In this document: in pieces, positions 26,983-34,978 of the stretch | How positions within the stretch are numbered: the stretch's first letter is position 1 | Layout of the letters: each line of letters opens with the position of its first letter | Source: Actinomadura graeca | GTDB lineage: Bacteria; Actinomycetota; Actinomycetes; Streptosporangiales; Streptosporangiaceae | Reading direction: 5' to 3' | NCBI RefSeq assembly: GCF_019175365.1 | Contig: NZ_CP059572.1 | Location: 4,960,001 to 5,024,000 of the forward strand | Length of the DNA: 64,000 nt | Notes under the pieces: model-generated | The model's database searches: none | Told to the model about the DNA's origin: nothing | The model's input: only the letters and a program-made list of their open reading frames with translations | Program-made: the position numbers and the translations under genes

Positions 26983-27780
26983 TCACTGAGGTTGCCGGAC
27001 GGTCGCCTGGGCCGGCGACGGCGTCCGTGGAGTGAACGAGATATTGCGGTACCAGAGCCGCCACGGTGTCGTGTGCCTGGTCCAGGAGTCGGGGCCCGGA
27101 GTCGATCTGCTCGTCTGCATCACCCGCAGCGTCGCGAGGACCTGCTCGTCAGTGGCGCTCGCCAGCTCGTAGACGGCGAGGTAGCGCGGGCAGCCCGGTT
27201 CCGGATGCTTGAGCGGGCGCCGCAGCGCGTACCTGGTCCCCCGGGCGAAGCCGCCGGTGGCCGTCGCCTCGGGGAGGTGGACATTGGTGTAGAAGTCATC
27301 GAACTCGGCGAGCTCGTCGTCGCCGATGTCCGCGGGCGCGTCGATCCCGATGATCTGGATGACGTCCGGGGTGCCCGTCGACGGCGCGGTCTCGGCGACC
27401 TTCTCATAGAGCACCCGCCACCGGCTGGTGAGCAGGTCCGGCCAGAGCGGCGGGTCGGCGGTGTAGACGGGATGGACGGTCTCCCCGGCGGTCTCCCCGG
27501 CGGTCTCCCCGGCGGCCTGCTGGGCGAGGAACGCGGTGGCCGCCTGCTCGCTCTCGATCTCGTAGGCCGCCAGGTAGGCCCCTCCGAAGTCGCCCCTCGC
27601 GTCCGGCAGCTGGAGGGCGTAGCGGTGCGCGGCCACGAAGCCCGGATACCTCGCGAAGACCTCGGGGACGTGCGTCTCGTCGTAGAAGCGGTTGAACCGC
27701 GCGACGTCCGCCGGGTCCGAGCTGCCGAAGTCGATGGCGATCCAGTACAGGAACCTGCTGGAGAAGGGTGCCACCGTCAC
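26983..27780 (-). CDS. Tandem dimeric alpha/beta-barrel protein (EthD/DUF4286-like)
   Basis: 265 residues in two similar halves. The first has LYWIAIDFGSSDPADVARFN, FYDETHVPEVFARYPGF and YLAAYEIES; the second has VIQIIGIDAPADIGDDELAE, FYTNVHLPEATATGGF and YLAVYELAS. Each half is a ferredoxin-like barrel that normally pairs in dimers, as in EthD and small oxygenases. A short GET repeat lies between them. The GTG start overlaps the enoyl-CoA hydratase stop. It may bind or convert the pathway substrate; the reaction is unknown. Confidence 0.75.
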   Translation of the reverse strand: MTVAPFSSRFLYWIAIDFGSSDPADVARFNRFYDETHVPEVFARYPGFVAAHRYALQLPDARGDFGGAYLAAYEIESEQAATAFLAQQAAGETAGETAGETVHPVYTADPPLWPDLLTSRWRVLYEKVAETAPSTGTPDVIQIIGIDAPADIGDDELAEFDDFYTNVHLPEATATGGFARGTRYALRRPLKHPEPGCPRYLAVYELASATDEQVLATLRVMQTSRSTPGPDSWTRHTTPWRLWYRNISFTPRTPSPAQATVRQPQ

Positions 27781-28577
27781 CGCCCTCCGTTCTTGCCCAC
27801 GGCCCGGCGGTAGGTCGCGGCGCCGTCGGAGAGGACGTCGCTCCGGGCCTGGATCTGCGCGCGGAGGTCCTCGCCGTAGCGCAGCGCCGTGGTCCAGTCG
27901 GAGATGTGCTGGGGGATCTCGTGCAGCGCCCGCTTCGACCAGTCGAGGCTGACCGGGTCGAACCGCGCGACGCGGCGGGCGAGCTCGACGGCGGCGTCCG
28001 CGAGCGAGGCCAGTGGCACCGCCTCGTTGACCAGTCCCCATTCGGCGGCCTTGGTGCCGCTGATGCGCTCGGTGGTCAGCACCATCCAGGCCGCGCGCTT
28101 CGGCGAGAGGCGGAGCTGGGTCGACGGCCCGGCGAGCCCGGGGTACAGGCCGAACCCGAGCTCCGGCATGCCGAGCTGCGCCTCATGGGCCGCGATGGCG
28201 AGATCGGAGGAGTTGACCAGCGTGACGCCCCCGCCGAGGGCGAACCCGTTGACCGCCGCGACGACGATCGCGGGATGGTGCCGGATCCTCTCCTGCACCG
28301 AGTGCCAGCTCGTCCGCCTCCCCTCGACGGTGTCGTCGGCCCCGGTGCCCTCCTCGCCCGCCTCCTTGAGATCGACCCCGGAGCAGAAGGCGCTGCCGGC
28401 CCCGGTCAGGATGATGACCTTCGCCGTCCCGTGGCAGTCGTCCAGGGCGTCCAGCAGCGCCGACCTCGCGGCGCGGCTCATCGCGTTGCGCTTGTGCGGG
28501 CGGTTGAGGGTGAGCCGCGCGACGCCGTCGCCGAGGTCCTCGTGCAGGACGAGCCGTTCGCCCGCGTCCGCGCTCAT
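27777..28577 (-). CDS. Enoyl-CoA hydratase/isomerase family protein
   Basis: 266 residues, crotonase fold. Oxyanion-hole segments are TGAGSAFCSGVDLKEA and AAVNGFALGGGVTLVNSSDL; PELGFGLYPGLAG matches the catalytic-loop region. The classical hydratase glutamate pair is not obvious, because the second position falls in the YPGLAG loop, so isomerase, hydrolase or lyase activity is possible. Coupled by 4-base overlaps to the DUF35 gene before it and the barrel gene after it. Acts on CoA thioesters in the cytoplasm. Confidence 0.87.
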   Translation of the reverse strand: MSADAGERLVLHEDLGDGVARLTLNRPHKRNAMSRAARSALLDALDDCHGTAKVIILTGAGSAFCSGVDLKEAGEEGTGADDTVEGRRTSWHSVQERIRHHPAIVVAAVNGFALGGGVTLVNSSDLAIAAHEAQLGMPELGFGLYPGLAGPSTQLRLSPKRAAWMVLTTERISGTKAAEWGLVNEAVPLASLADAAVELARRVARFDPVSLDWSKRALHEIPQHISDWTTALRYGEDLRAQIQARSDVLSDGAATYRRAVGKNGGR

Positions 28578-29002
28578 GTGAGGGGCTCCTGCCCCTGGAC
28601 GGCGAACTTGAGGATCGTCCGCTCGCTGAAGCCGGGCTCGAACACGGCCCGGACGGGCAGGTCGGGGACGAGCTCCTCCGGCGCCTCCACGAGCGTGCTG
28701 ATGACGGCCGGGCCCTCGTCGAGCTTGACGTAGGCCACCAGGTACGGCCTGACCTCCTCGAAGGCGCTGAAGTACCGCTGATGCATCCTGATCCAGGACC
28801 ACAGCCGCCCCTTCCCGCTGACCGCGCGCCAGCCGAATGAGCCGGACAGGCAGCGCGGACACACCTCGCTGTCGGGGAAGCGGTACTCGCCGCAGGCGTC
28901 GCAGCACTGCAACCGCAGCTCGTTCTCGGCCAGGCCGTCCCAGTACGGCCGGTTCGCCGGGGTGATCTCCGGCAGCAGTCGCTCGTAGCTCTCGGCGTTC
29001 AT
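28574..29002 (-). CDS. DUF35 OB-fold protein with zinc ribbon (pair A)
   Basis: 142 residues, the same length as the second DUF35 protein of this operon but clearly diverged. Zinc ribbon CCDACGEYRFPDSEVCPRCL (about 33-52), then OB-fold GKGRLWSWIRMHQRYF and PYLVAYVKLDEGPAVISTL. ATG overlaps the stop of thiolase A by 4 bases. Likely subunit of that thiolase-like protein. Confidence 0.88.
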   Translation of the reverse strand: MNAESYERLLPEITPANRPYWDGLAENELRLQCCDACGEYRFPDSEVCPRCLSGSFGWRAVSGKGRLWSWIRMHQRYFSAFEEVRPYLVAYVKLDEGPAVISTLVEAPEELVPDLPVRAVFEPGFSERTILKFAVQGQEPLT

Positions 29003-30171
29003 CGCGTGGCCGCCCCATCGTGGGTGAGGATGTGCCCGTCGTTGGTGAGGATGTGCGAGGTGACGATCGGCGACGCGCACATGTACTGCGCCGTCGTGCA
29101 TCCGGGCACCTGCCTGGCACCCGCCTCGCCGCGTAGCTGGCGCACCGCCTCGACGTGGTGCGCCCAGCCCTGCATGTAGCTCTCGCCGGTGTGCCCGCCC
29201 GCCGTGTTCAGCGGGCGCGGCCCGTCGTGGCGGATCTTCTTCTCGTCCGCCCAGCGCCATCCCTCGCCGCGCGGGGCGTGGTTGAAGCCCTCCAGGGTGA
29301 AGACGATGGTGGGCGTGAAGTTGTCGTAGATCTGCAGGCAGTCGACGTCCTCCGGCGCGATGCCGGTCCGCCGGTAGAGCCGGCTCGCCACGTCCTGGCA
29401 GGCGGAGTAGAAGAAGTCCTCCGCCGTGTAGTAGTTGGTGAGGTGGGCCATCCCCGCCGTCGCGGCGACGCGCACCGGCGGCTTGCGGAGCGACCTCGCG
29501 CGCTCCATCGAGGTGACGATGAAGGCGACGGCGCCGTCGTTGATGATGCAGTAGTCGAGCAGCCGCAGCGGCTCGGCGATGAACCGCGACCCCAGGTAGT
29601 CCTCGCGGGTGATCTCCTCCTGGAAGACGGCGACCGGGTTGAGCGCGGCGTGCCGGCGGTTGTTGATCGCCAACGGTGCCAGCGCGTCCTCGTCCGCCCC
29701 GTACATCGCCCGGTACCGCTGGTACATCATGGCGACGTAGGCGCCCGGCGAGGTCATGCCGTACATCTCGTCGTAGGCGACGGTGGGGCCGCCGCCCTCG
29801 CCGCCGTACCTCATCCTCGCGGACCGGCCGTTGTTGCCGTAGACGCACGCGACCACGTCGGCCGTACCGTTCGCGATCAATGCGACGGCCTCCTGGAGGG
29901 CGACGCCGCTCATCCGGCCCGATCCTTCGAGATCGTGGACGAAGCGGGGGTGCTGGAGGCCGAGCACGGTGGCGAGCCGGTTGTACTCCACGCGGGAGCA
30001 GAGCAGCCCGTCGATCTCGTCCTTGCCGATCCCGCAGTCCTCGATCGCCTCCCGGAGGGCGCCGGCCGCCAGGGCATAGGCGTCCCGGGGCCGGTCAGTG
30101 GCCGCGTAGAGCGCGCGGAAGTCCGACTGCCCTACACCGACGATCGCGATCTCGGCTGACTCGTGCTGCAT
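28999..30171 (-). CDS. Thiolase-like protein (SCP2/Ltp type, pair A)
   Basis: 390 residues. First structural gene of the operon. Visible: EIAIVGVGQSDFRALY, ALREAIEDCGIGKDEIDGLL, LEGSGRMSGVALQEAVALIA and the closing NTAGGHTGESYMQGWAHHVE, which corresponds to the glycine-rich NxxGG thiolase region. As in pair B, the reactive-cysteine loop is not canonical. ATG at 30169-30171 is preferred; an ATG at 30234 adds a basic 21-residue tail. Sequence differs widely from the pair-B thiolase, so the two probably act on successive or different CoA intermediates. Confidence 0.87.
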   Translation of the reverse strand: MQHESAEIAIVGVGQSDFRALYAATDRPRDAYALAAGALREAIEDCGIGKDEIDGLLCSRVEYNRLATVLGLQHPRFVHDLEGSGRMSGVALQEAVALIANGTADVVACVYGNNGRSARMRYGGEGGGPTVAYDEMYGMTSPGAYVAMMYQRYRAMYGADEDALAPLAINNRRHAALNPVAVFQEEITREDYLGSRFIAEPLRLLDYCIINDGAVAFIVTSMERARSLRKPPVRVAATAGMAHLTNYYTAEDFFYSACQDVASRLYRRTGIAPEDVDCLQIYDNFTPTIVFTLEGFNHAPRGEGWRWADEKKIRHDGPRPLNTAGGHTGESYMQGWAHHVEAVRQLRGEAGARQVPGCTTAQYMCASPIVTSHILTNDGHILTHDGAATR

Positions 30172-30221
30172 GCGTCTCTCCGGTCGGTTGGCCCTTGCCC
30201 GCCCGTCAGAGCCGGGCACGA

Positions 30222-30235
30222 CGTGTCGGGACACG
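30222..30235. promoter_or_regulatory. Palindrome CGTGTC-GG-GACACG before the operon
   Basis: Six-base arms around GG, 51-64 bases upstream of the thiolase A start, in the 131 bases after the FCD regulator gene. Possible promoter operator. It is unlike the GTATGAC sites upstream of the regulator. Confidence 0.35.
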
Positions 30236-30302
30236 CCCTGTCGGGGTACGGCGCCGCGCGGTCATGCCGGGCGCGCGGCGAACCGGCTCCCGTCCAGCGC
30301 GG

Positions 30303-30986
30303 TCATGCTCCCGAGGCTTGCTCCTCTTCCAGCTTCGCGACGGCCGCCAGCGCCGCCTCCTTCGCGGCCTCCACGTGGTGCCGGGCGAGCCGGGCGGCGC
30401 GCTCGGCGTCCCGGTCGGTGATCGCCACGACGAGGTCGCGGTACTCCTGGTCGGATCTGTCCCGGCGTCCGGGGATGCTGAGCGACAGCCGGCGCAGGGC
30501 GTGGATGCGGGCGTGCAGCGGCGCGAGGATGGACTCCAGCAGGGCGTTCCTCGCCCCCGCCAGCAGCAGCTCGTCGAAGTGGTGGATCGCGCTGAGCTGC
30601 TCCTCGCCGCCCTTGCCCGGCCGCATGAGCTTGACCAGTTCCAGCACCTCCGAGTCCGTGGCGCGCTGGACGAACAGCGACGCGGCCTCGGGCTCCAGCG
30701 CCGCGCGCACCTCGTAGATCTGCCGGACGTCGTCGCTGCCGAGCACGGCCACCCGCACGCCCCGGCTGCTCGAGGTCTCGACGAGCCCGAGCGCCTGGAG
30801 ATGGCGGACCGCCTCGCGGATCGAGGTCCGGCTCACGCTGGTGAGCTCCATGAGCTCACGCTCGGTGAGCCGGCGTCCCGGCTGCAGCGTGCCTTCCAGG
30901 ATGGCCTGCCGGACCCTGCGCACGACGAGCTGCGGAACGGACTCTGCAGGACGGTCGATCCGCAGGTTCGGTCCGGTCTCTGTCAT
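30303..30986 (-). CDS. GntR/FadR-type regulator with FCD domain
   Basis: 227 residues. Winged helix at about 15-80 (VRQAILEGTLQPGRRLTERE, then SVSRTSIREAVRHLQALGLV). All-helical FCD ligand domain from about 95, with metal-binding candidates Asp/His in IHHFDELLL and in RLARHHVEAAK. FCD members usually sense organic acids or acyl-CoA and release DNA on binding. GAGGAGGT precedes the ATG. It is divergent from the ABC importer and upstream of the nine-gene operon, with matching operators on the importer side, so it is the obvious local controller. Confidence 0.9.
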   Translation of the reverse strand: MTETGPNLRIDRPAESVPQLVVRRVRQAILEGTLQPGRRLTERELMELTSVSRTSIREAVRHLQALGLVETSSSRGVRVAVLGSDDVRQIYEVRAALEPEAASLFVQRATDSEVLELVKLMRPGKGGEEQLSAIHHFDELLLAGARNALLESILAPLHARIHALRRLSLSIPGRRDRSDQEYRDLVVAITDRDAERAARLARHHVEAAKEAALAAVAKLEEEQASGA

Positions 30987-31000
30987 GCCACCTCCTCAGA

Positions 31001-31026
31001 GTTTGTATGACGTAATATAATCATAC
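31001..31026. promoter_or_regulatory. FCD-regulator operator, regulator side
   Basis: GTTTGTATGACGTA (31001-31014) lies 15-28 bases before the regulator start. GTATGA (31005-31010) and TCATAC (31021-31026) also form an inverted repeat with 10 bases between. The core TTGTATGACGT differs by one base from the TNGTNNNACNA FadR-type consensus. The position suggests autoregulation. Confidence 0.65.
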
Positions 31027-31160
31027 GACGAAGACGGGTCAACCTCCGCCAGTCAACCGCACGGCAGCCGTGCGCTTCAACCCCTGTCAGCAGCGCCAAC
31101 GCTCACTCCTCGGCCGATTTTGTCCGCTTTACACTGTTGACGGCGCCTAGCACGTCTGAT

Positions 31161-31178
31161 TTGGTACGTCATACAAAC
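31161..31178. promoter_or_regulatory. FCD-regulator operator, importer side
   Basis: TACGTCATACAAAC (31165-31178) is the exact reverse complement of the 14-base site at 31001-31014. It lies 132 bases before the importer start, in a 323-base gap that otherwise holds no gene. Confidence 0.65.
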
Positions 31179-31309
31179 TCGCTCCGGCCGGACGGGACGA
31201 CCTCCTGTTCGCGCACGTTCGTGGAGCACGGCACCCGACGACAACCACCGCCTCGTTCCGCGCACGAGCTCCCACCGCACCCGCACCAGCGTCTTTCAAA
31301 GGAGGAAGG

Positions 31310-32851
31310 ATGTTGAGTCGACCGGCCAGCAGAGAGCACAGGAGACGTTCCCGGATGCTCGCGCCCGCGGTGGGCCTCGCGATGGTCACCGGCCTCGCGA
31401 CGGCCTGCTCATCGGGCTCGTCGGAGGGGCAGGAGGGCGCGTCCGGGCGCACGCTCCGCGTCGGCGTCGTGGCCAGCACGATCTCCACCATCGACGCCTA
31501 CTCGAACCTGAGGTCGCAGGACTTCTACGTGCGTAACGCCGCGATGTTCGAGCCGCTCGTCCGGCAGACGAAGAACGGCTTCGAATGGGCGCTCGCCACC
31601 GACATCACGCACAACAAGGACAACACCGTGTGGACGGTGAAGCTCCGTCCGAACGTGAAGTTCCACGACGGGAGCGTGTTCGGCGCGGACGATGTCATCG
31701 CCGTCTTCAAGCGGATCCTCGACAAGAAGAAGCCCCTCATCGAGGCCAACTACGTCGACTTCATCGACCCCGAGGGCATGGAGAAGGTGGACGACCTGAC
31801 GGTGCGGTTCAAGCTGCGCGAGCCGTACGGGCCGTTCAAGTTCGCCGTCTCCAACAGCAACATCATCTTCTACAAGAAGGGATCCACGCCCGAGCAGGCG
31901 ATGGGGACGGGGCCGTTCAGCCTCGTCTCGTTCACCCCCGGGCGGGAGACGGTCGTCAAGAGGTTCGACGCCCACTGGGGCGCGAAGCCCAAGATCGACA
32001 AAGTGAAGATCATCAGCTTCAAGACCGCGGAGGCCTCGACCAACGCGCTGATCGGCGGCCAGATCGACGCGAGCTCCAACATCCTGCAGACCTCGCTCCC
32101 GACGATCCAGAAGACGCCGGGACTGAAGGTCATGAAGAGCGACCTGAACCTGAAGGTCGTCATCGGAATGCGCGCCGACGTCCCGCCCTTCAACGACGTG
32201 CGCGTCCGCCAGGCGATGCAACTGATCATCAATCGCAAGCTGGCGCTCTCCAACGCCTTCGACGGCCTCGGGGCCGTGGCGAACGACCACCTGGGCTTCG
32301 ACACCTGCCTGCCGAACGTCCCCCAGCGGGAACAGGACCTCGCCAAGGCCAAGCAGCTCCTCGCGGACGCGGGCAAATCGAACCTCACCATCGACCTGCA
32401 GACCGCCGCGAACAAGCCCGGAATGCTCCAGCTCGTGCAGATCCTCGCGGAGGACGCCAAGAAGATCGGCGTGACCATCAAGGTGCAGAAGATGGAGCTG
32501 GGCGCCTACCTCGAGAAGTGGGGGGAGTGGAAGTTCTACACCGGCTACGACACCAATCCCTACCTCGGCGACGTGCCCAACATGATCACCAAGGACGCGG
32601 CGCTCAACCACCAGCACTGGCACGACCAGGAGTTCGAGGCACTGGCGAAGAAGCTCTACGCCACCTCAGACGAGCAGGAGCAATGCGAGCTCCAGAAGAA
32701 GATGAAGGGGATCGAGCACGAGCGGGGCGCGAGCATCCTCGCCGCGACGAACCCCACGGTGAGCGTGTACTCCTCGAAGGTGCACGGCCTCGTCCCGGAG
32801 TTCCCCTCGGGCAGCCTGTACAACTTCACCAAGGTCACCATCGGCGGCTGA
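31310..32851 (+). CDS. ABC importer substrate-binding lipoprotein (family 5, Dpp/Opp type)
   Basis: 513 residues. Basic N-region, hydrophobic segment and lipobox LATAC with Cys33 as the lipidated residue, so it is tethered outside the membrane. The SBP_bac_5 fold follows: TISTIDAYSNLRSQDFYVRN, VKLRPNVKFHDGSVFGADDV, GTGPFSLVSFTPG, and VRVRQAMQLIINRKLA. Family members bind peptides but also nickel chelates, sugars or other organics. AGGAGGAAG precedes the ATG. First gene of a four-gene importer operon opposite the FCD regulator; the ligand may be the substrate of the neighbouring CoA pathway. Confidence 0.92.
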   Translation: MLSRPASREHRRRSRMLAPAVGLAMVTGLATACSSGSSEGQEGASGRTLRVGVVASTISTIDAYSNLRSQDFYVRNAAMFEPLVRQTKNGFEWALATDITHNKDNTVWTVKLRPNVKFHDGSVFGADDVIAVFKRILDKKKPLIEANYVDFIDPEGMEKVDDLTVRFKLREPYGPFKFAVSNSNIIFYKKGSTPEQAMGTGPFSLVSFTPGRETVVKRFDAHWGAKPKIDKVKIISFKTAEASTNALIGGQIDASSNILQTSLPTIQKTPGLKVMKSDLNLKVVIGMRADVPPFNDVRVRQAMQLIINRKLALSNAFDGLGAVANDHLGFDTCLPNVPQREQDLAKAKQLLADAGKSNLTIDLQTAANKPGMLQLVQILAEDAKKIGVTIKVQKMELGAYLEKWGEWKFYTGYDTNPYLGDVPNMITKDAALNHQHWHDQEFEALAKKLYATSDEQEQCELQKKMKGIEHERGASILAATNPTVSVYSSKVHGLVPEFPSGSLYNFTKVTIGG

Positions 32852-33013
32852 GCAGGACGGACGGTGGCGCGCGAACCGGAGTTGCCCTCCTCGGGCCTCG
32901 CACGGCGAGGGGGCATCTCCGCGTTCCGCCGGCACGGGGCCACGGCCGGGGGGTCGCGGGCGCGGACACCCCGGCCCGAACGGCGACCGGACACGTTGGA
33001 CGGGATTGGTGCA

Positions 33014-34021
33014 ATGGCTACTGAGATGACGATCGAACACGCGGTCAAGACCGCTGCGGCCCCGCGCCACTCCCGCCGAGCCGCCCTCCCCTGGCTGATC
33101 GGCCGGAGCGCGCTGACGGGCGTGGTGACCCTGTGGTGCGTCTCCGTCATCGTCTTCGTGGCGACGCAGGCGATGCCCGGCGACGTCGCGCACATCATCC
33201 TCGGACCCGGGGCGTCCACCGACCAGGTGGCCCAGCTGAGGCAGAACATGGGCCTCGACGAACCGCTGGTCACCCAGTACTGGGAATGGCTCAGGAGGGT
33301 CCTCACCGGCGACATGGGCGAATCGCTGGTCAGCGGTCAGCCCGTGTCGGAGCTGCTCGCCGGACGGATCCTCAACTCCGCGACGCTGACCGTGATCGCG
33401 ATGGTCTTCATCCTGCCGCTGTCCCTCGTGATCGGCCTGCTCGCCGCCGTCTTCCGCGACCGGGCCCTCGACAAGTCCTACCTCGGCACCTCGCTGGTGG
33501 TGACGGCGACCCCGGACTTCGTCATCGGCAGCCTCGTGATCGCCCTGTTCGGCACCGTCGTCTTCAAGGTCCTGCCCCCGGTGTCGCTGCTTCCTCCGGG
33601 CGACGCGCCCTGGGAGCATCCACGGCAGCTCGTGATGCCGGTCGCCGTCATGACGCTCGTCGGGGTCACCTACCTCTCGCGCCTCGTGCGCGTCTCCTTC
33701 ATCGACGTGCTGGAGAGCGAGTACGTGCAGCTCGCGATCATCAAGGGCCTGTCGATGCGACGGATCCTGTTCCTGCACGCGCTGCCGAACGCGCTCGGCC
33801 CCAGCATCCCGGCGGCGAGCATCATGGCCGCCTTCACCATCGCGGGCTCGGTCGTGATCGAGTACCTGTTCGCGTATCCGGGCATCGGCTCGGCGCTCGT
33901 GGACGCCGTCGCGGGCCACGACCTGCCGATGATCCAGGCCATCATCATGCTCATGGCGGTCGCGTTCTTCTGCTTCAACCAGCTCGCCGATGTGCTCGCG
34001 ACCCTGAACAAGTCCCGCTGA
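33014..34021 (+). CDS. ABC importer permease (DppB type)
   Basis: 335 residues from the ATG at 33014; a GTG at 32864 gives 50 extra Arg/Gly-rich residues unlike the family and is not preferred. Typical DppB features are the first helix (ALTGVVTLWCVSVIVFVATQ), AMPGDVAHIILGPGAS, and the cytoplasmic EAA-type loop VQLAIIKGLSMRRILFLHAL that contacts the ATPase. Six membrane helices in all. The end of the gene is part of a tandem repeat that also covers the spacer to the next gene. Confidence 0.9.
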   Translation: MATEMTIEHAVKTAAAPRHSRRAALPWLIGRSALTGVVTLWCVSVIVFVATQAMPGDVAHIILGPGASTDQVAQLRQNMGLDEPLVTQYWEWLRRVLTGDMGESLVSGQPVSELLAGRILNSATLTVIAMVFILPLSLVIGLLAAVFRDRALDKSYLGTSLVVTATPDFVIGSLVIALFGTVVFKVLPPVSLLPPGDAPWEHPRQLVMPVAVMTLVGVTYLSRLVRVSFIDVLESEYVQLAIIKGLSMRRILFLHALPNALGPSIPAASIMAAFTIAGSVVIEYLFAYPGIGSALVDAVAGHDLPMIQAIIMLMAVAFFCFNQLADVLATLNKSR

Positions 34022-34090
34022 CAGACGAACCCGCTGACAGACGAACCCGCTGACAGACGAACCGCTGAGACGAACCGCTGACAGACGAAG
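34014..34090 (+). repeat. Five imperfect copies of a 13-16 base repeat across a stop codon
   Basis: The unit CCCGCTGACAGACGAA is repeated about five times, the fourth lacking the CA. The first copy supplies the last arginine and TGA stop of the permease, and the last runs into the AAGGAG ribosome site of the next gene. Slippage here would change the spacer length. Confidence 0.8.
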
Positions 34091-34102
34091 GAGCGTGCGG
34101 CC

Positions 34103-34978
34103 GTGATCCGAACGCGACCCAGGGCGCAGGGGTTCCAGGCTCCGCCCAGGAACCTCACCCGCCGTATCCTGACCTCCCGTCAGACCCGGCTCGGCCTGAT
34201 CATGCTGCTGACCATGATCCCCTTCGCGGTCGCGGGTCCCCTCTTCGCGCCGCACTCGCCGACCGCGGTCCTCGCGAAGCCGTACGCGCCGCCCGGCGAC
34301 GGCCTGCTGCTCGGCGCCGACTCGCTGGGCAGGGACATCGTCTCGCGCATCCTCAGCGGCGGAACCGACCTGACCTGGATGGCCGTCCTCGCCACGCTCG
34401 GCGGCGTGACGCTCGGCACCGCCATCGGGATGATCTCGGCTTTCGCGGGCGGGATCCTCGACACGATCCTGATGCGGGTCGTCGACATCCTGCTGACGTT
34501 CCCGACGATCATCATGGCGATCCTGTTCATCTCGATGGCCGGGCCCAGCCGGTGGATCCTGGTGGTCCTGGTGGCGATCGGCCTCACACCCGGGATGGCG
34601 CGCGTGATCCGCGGCGCGGCGCGTCCGGTGCTCAGGCGTGAGCACGTCATGTGGGCGCGGACGGTCGGGCTCTCCTCCCGCCACATCCTGCTGCGGGAGG
34701 TGCTGCCGAACGTGACGTCCCCGCTCATGGTGGAGATCGGCCTCAGGCTCATGTGGTCGGTCGTCGGCCTCGCCTCCCTGAGCTTCCTCGGCTTCGGCGT
34801 CCAGCCGCCCGACGCCGACTGGGGGCTCATGGTCAGCGAGAACAAGGACGGCCTCGCCACCCAGCCGCTGGCCGTCCTCATCCCCGCCGTCTGCATCGCC
34901 CTGTTCACGATCGGGGGCAACCTCTTCGCCGAGGGCGCCGCACGCGTGATCGGCCGCACCGAAGGGACCCGTTCATGA
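34103..34978 (+). CDS. ABC importer permease (DppC type)
   Basis: 291 residues. N-terminal helix (LGLIMLLTMIPFAVAGPLFA), the DppC-specific GADSLGRDIVSRILSGG, and the EAA loop HVMWARTVGLSSRHILLREV before VLPNVTSPLMVE. AAGGAG lies 9 bases before the GTG. Forms the membrane channel with the DppB-type protein. Its stop overlaps the ATPase start by 4 bases. Confidence 0.9.
   Translation: MIRTRPRAQGFQAPPRNLTRRILTSRQTRLGLIMLLTMIPFAVAGPLFAPHSPTAVLAKPYAPPGDGLLLGADSLGRDIVSRILSGGTDLTWMAVLATLGGVTLGTAIGMISAFAGGILDTILMRVVDILLTFPTIIMAILFISMAGPSRWILVVLVAIGLTPGMARVIRGAARPVLRREHVMWARTVGLSSRHILLREVLPNVTSPLMVEIGLRLMWSVVGLASLSFLGFGVQPPDADWGLMVSENKDGLATQPLAVLIPAVCIALFTIGGNLFAEGAARVIGRTEGTRS

Noticed and set aside
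23899..27813. 1304-codon plus-strand open frame across the catabolic operon
   Set aside because: Reads through five genes on the other strand, each with clear domains and overlaps; composition is that of an antisense shadow.
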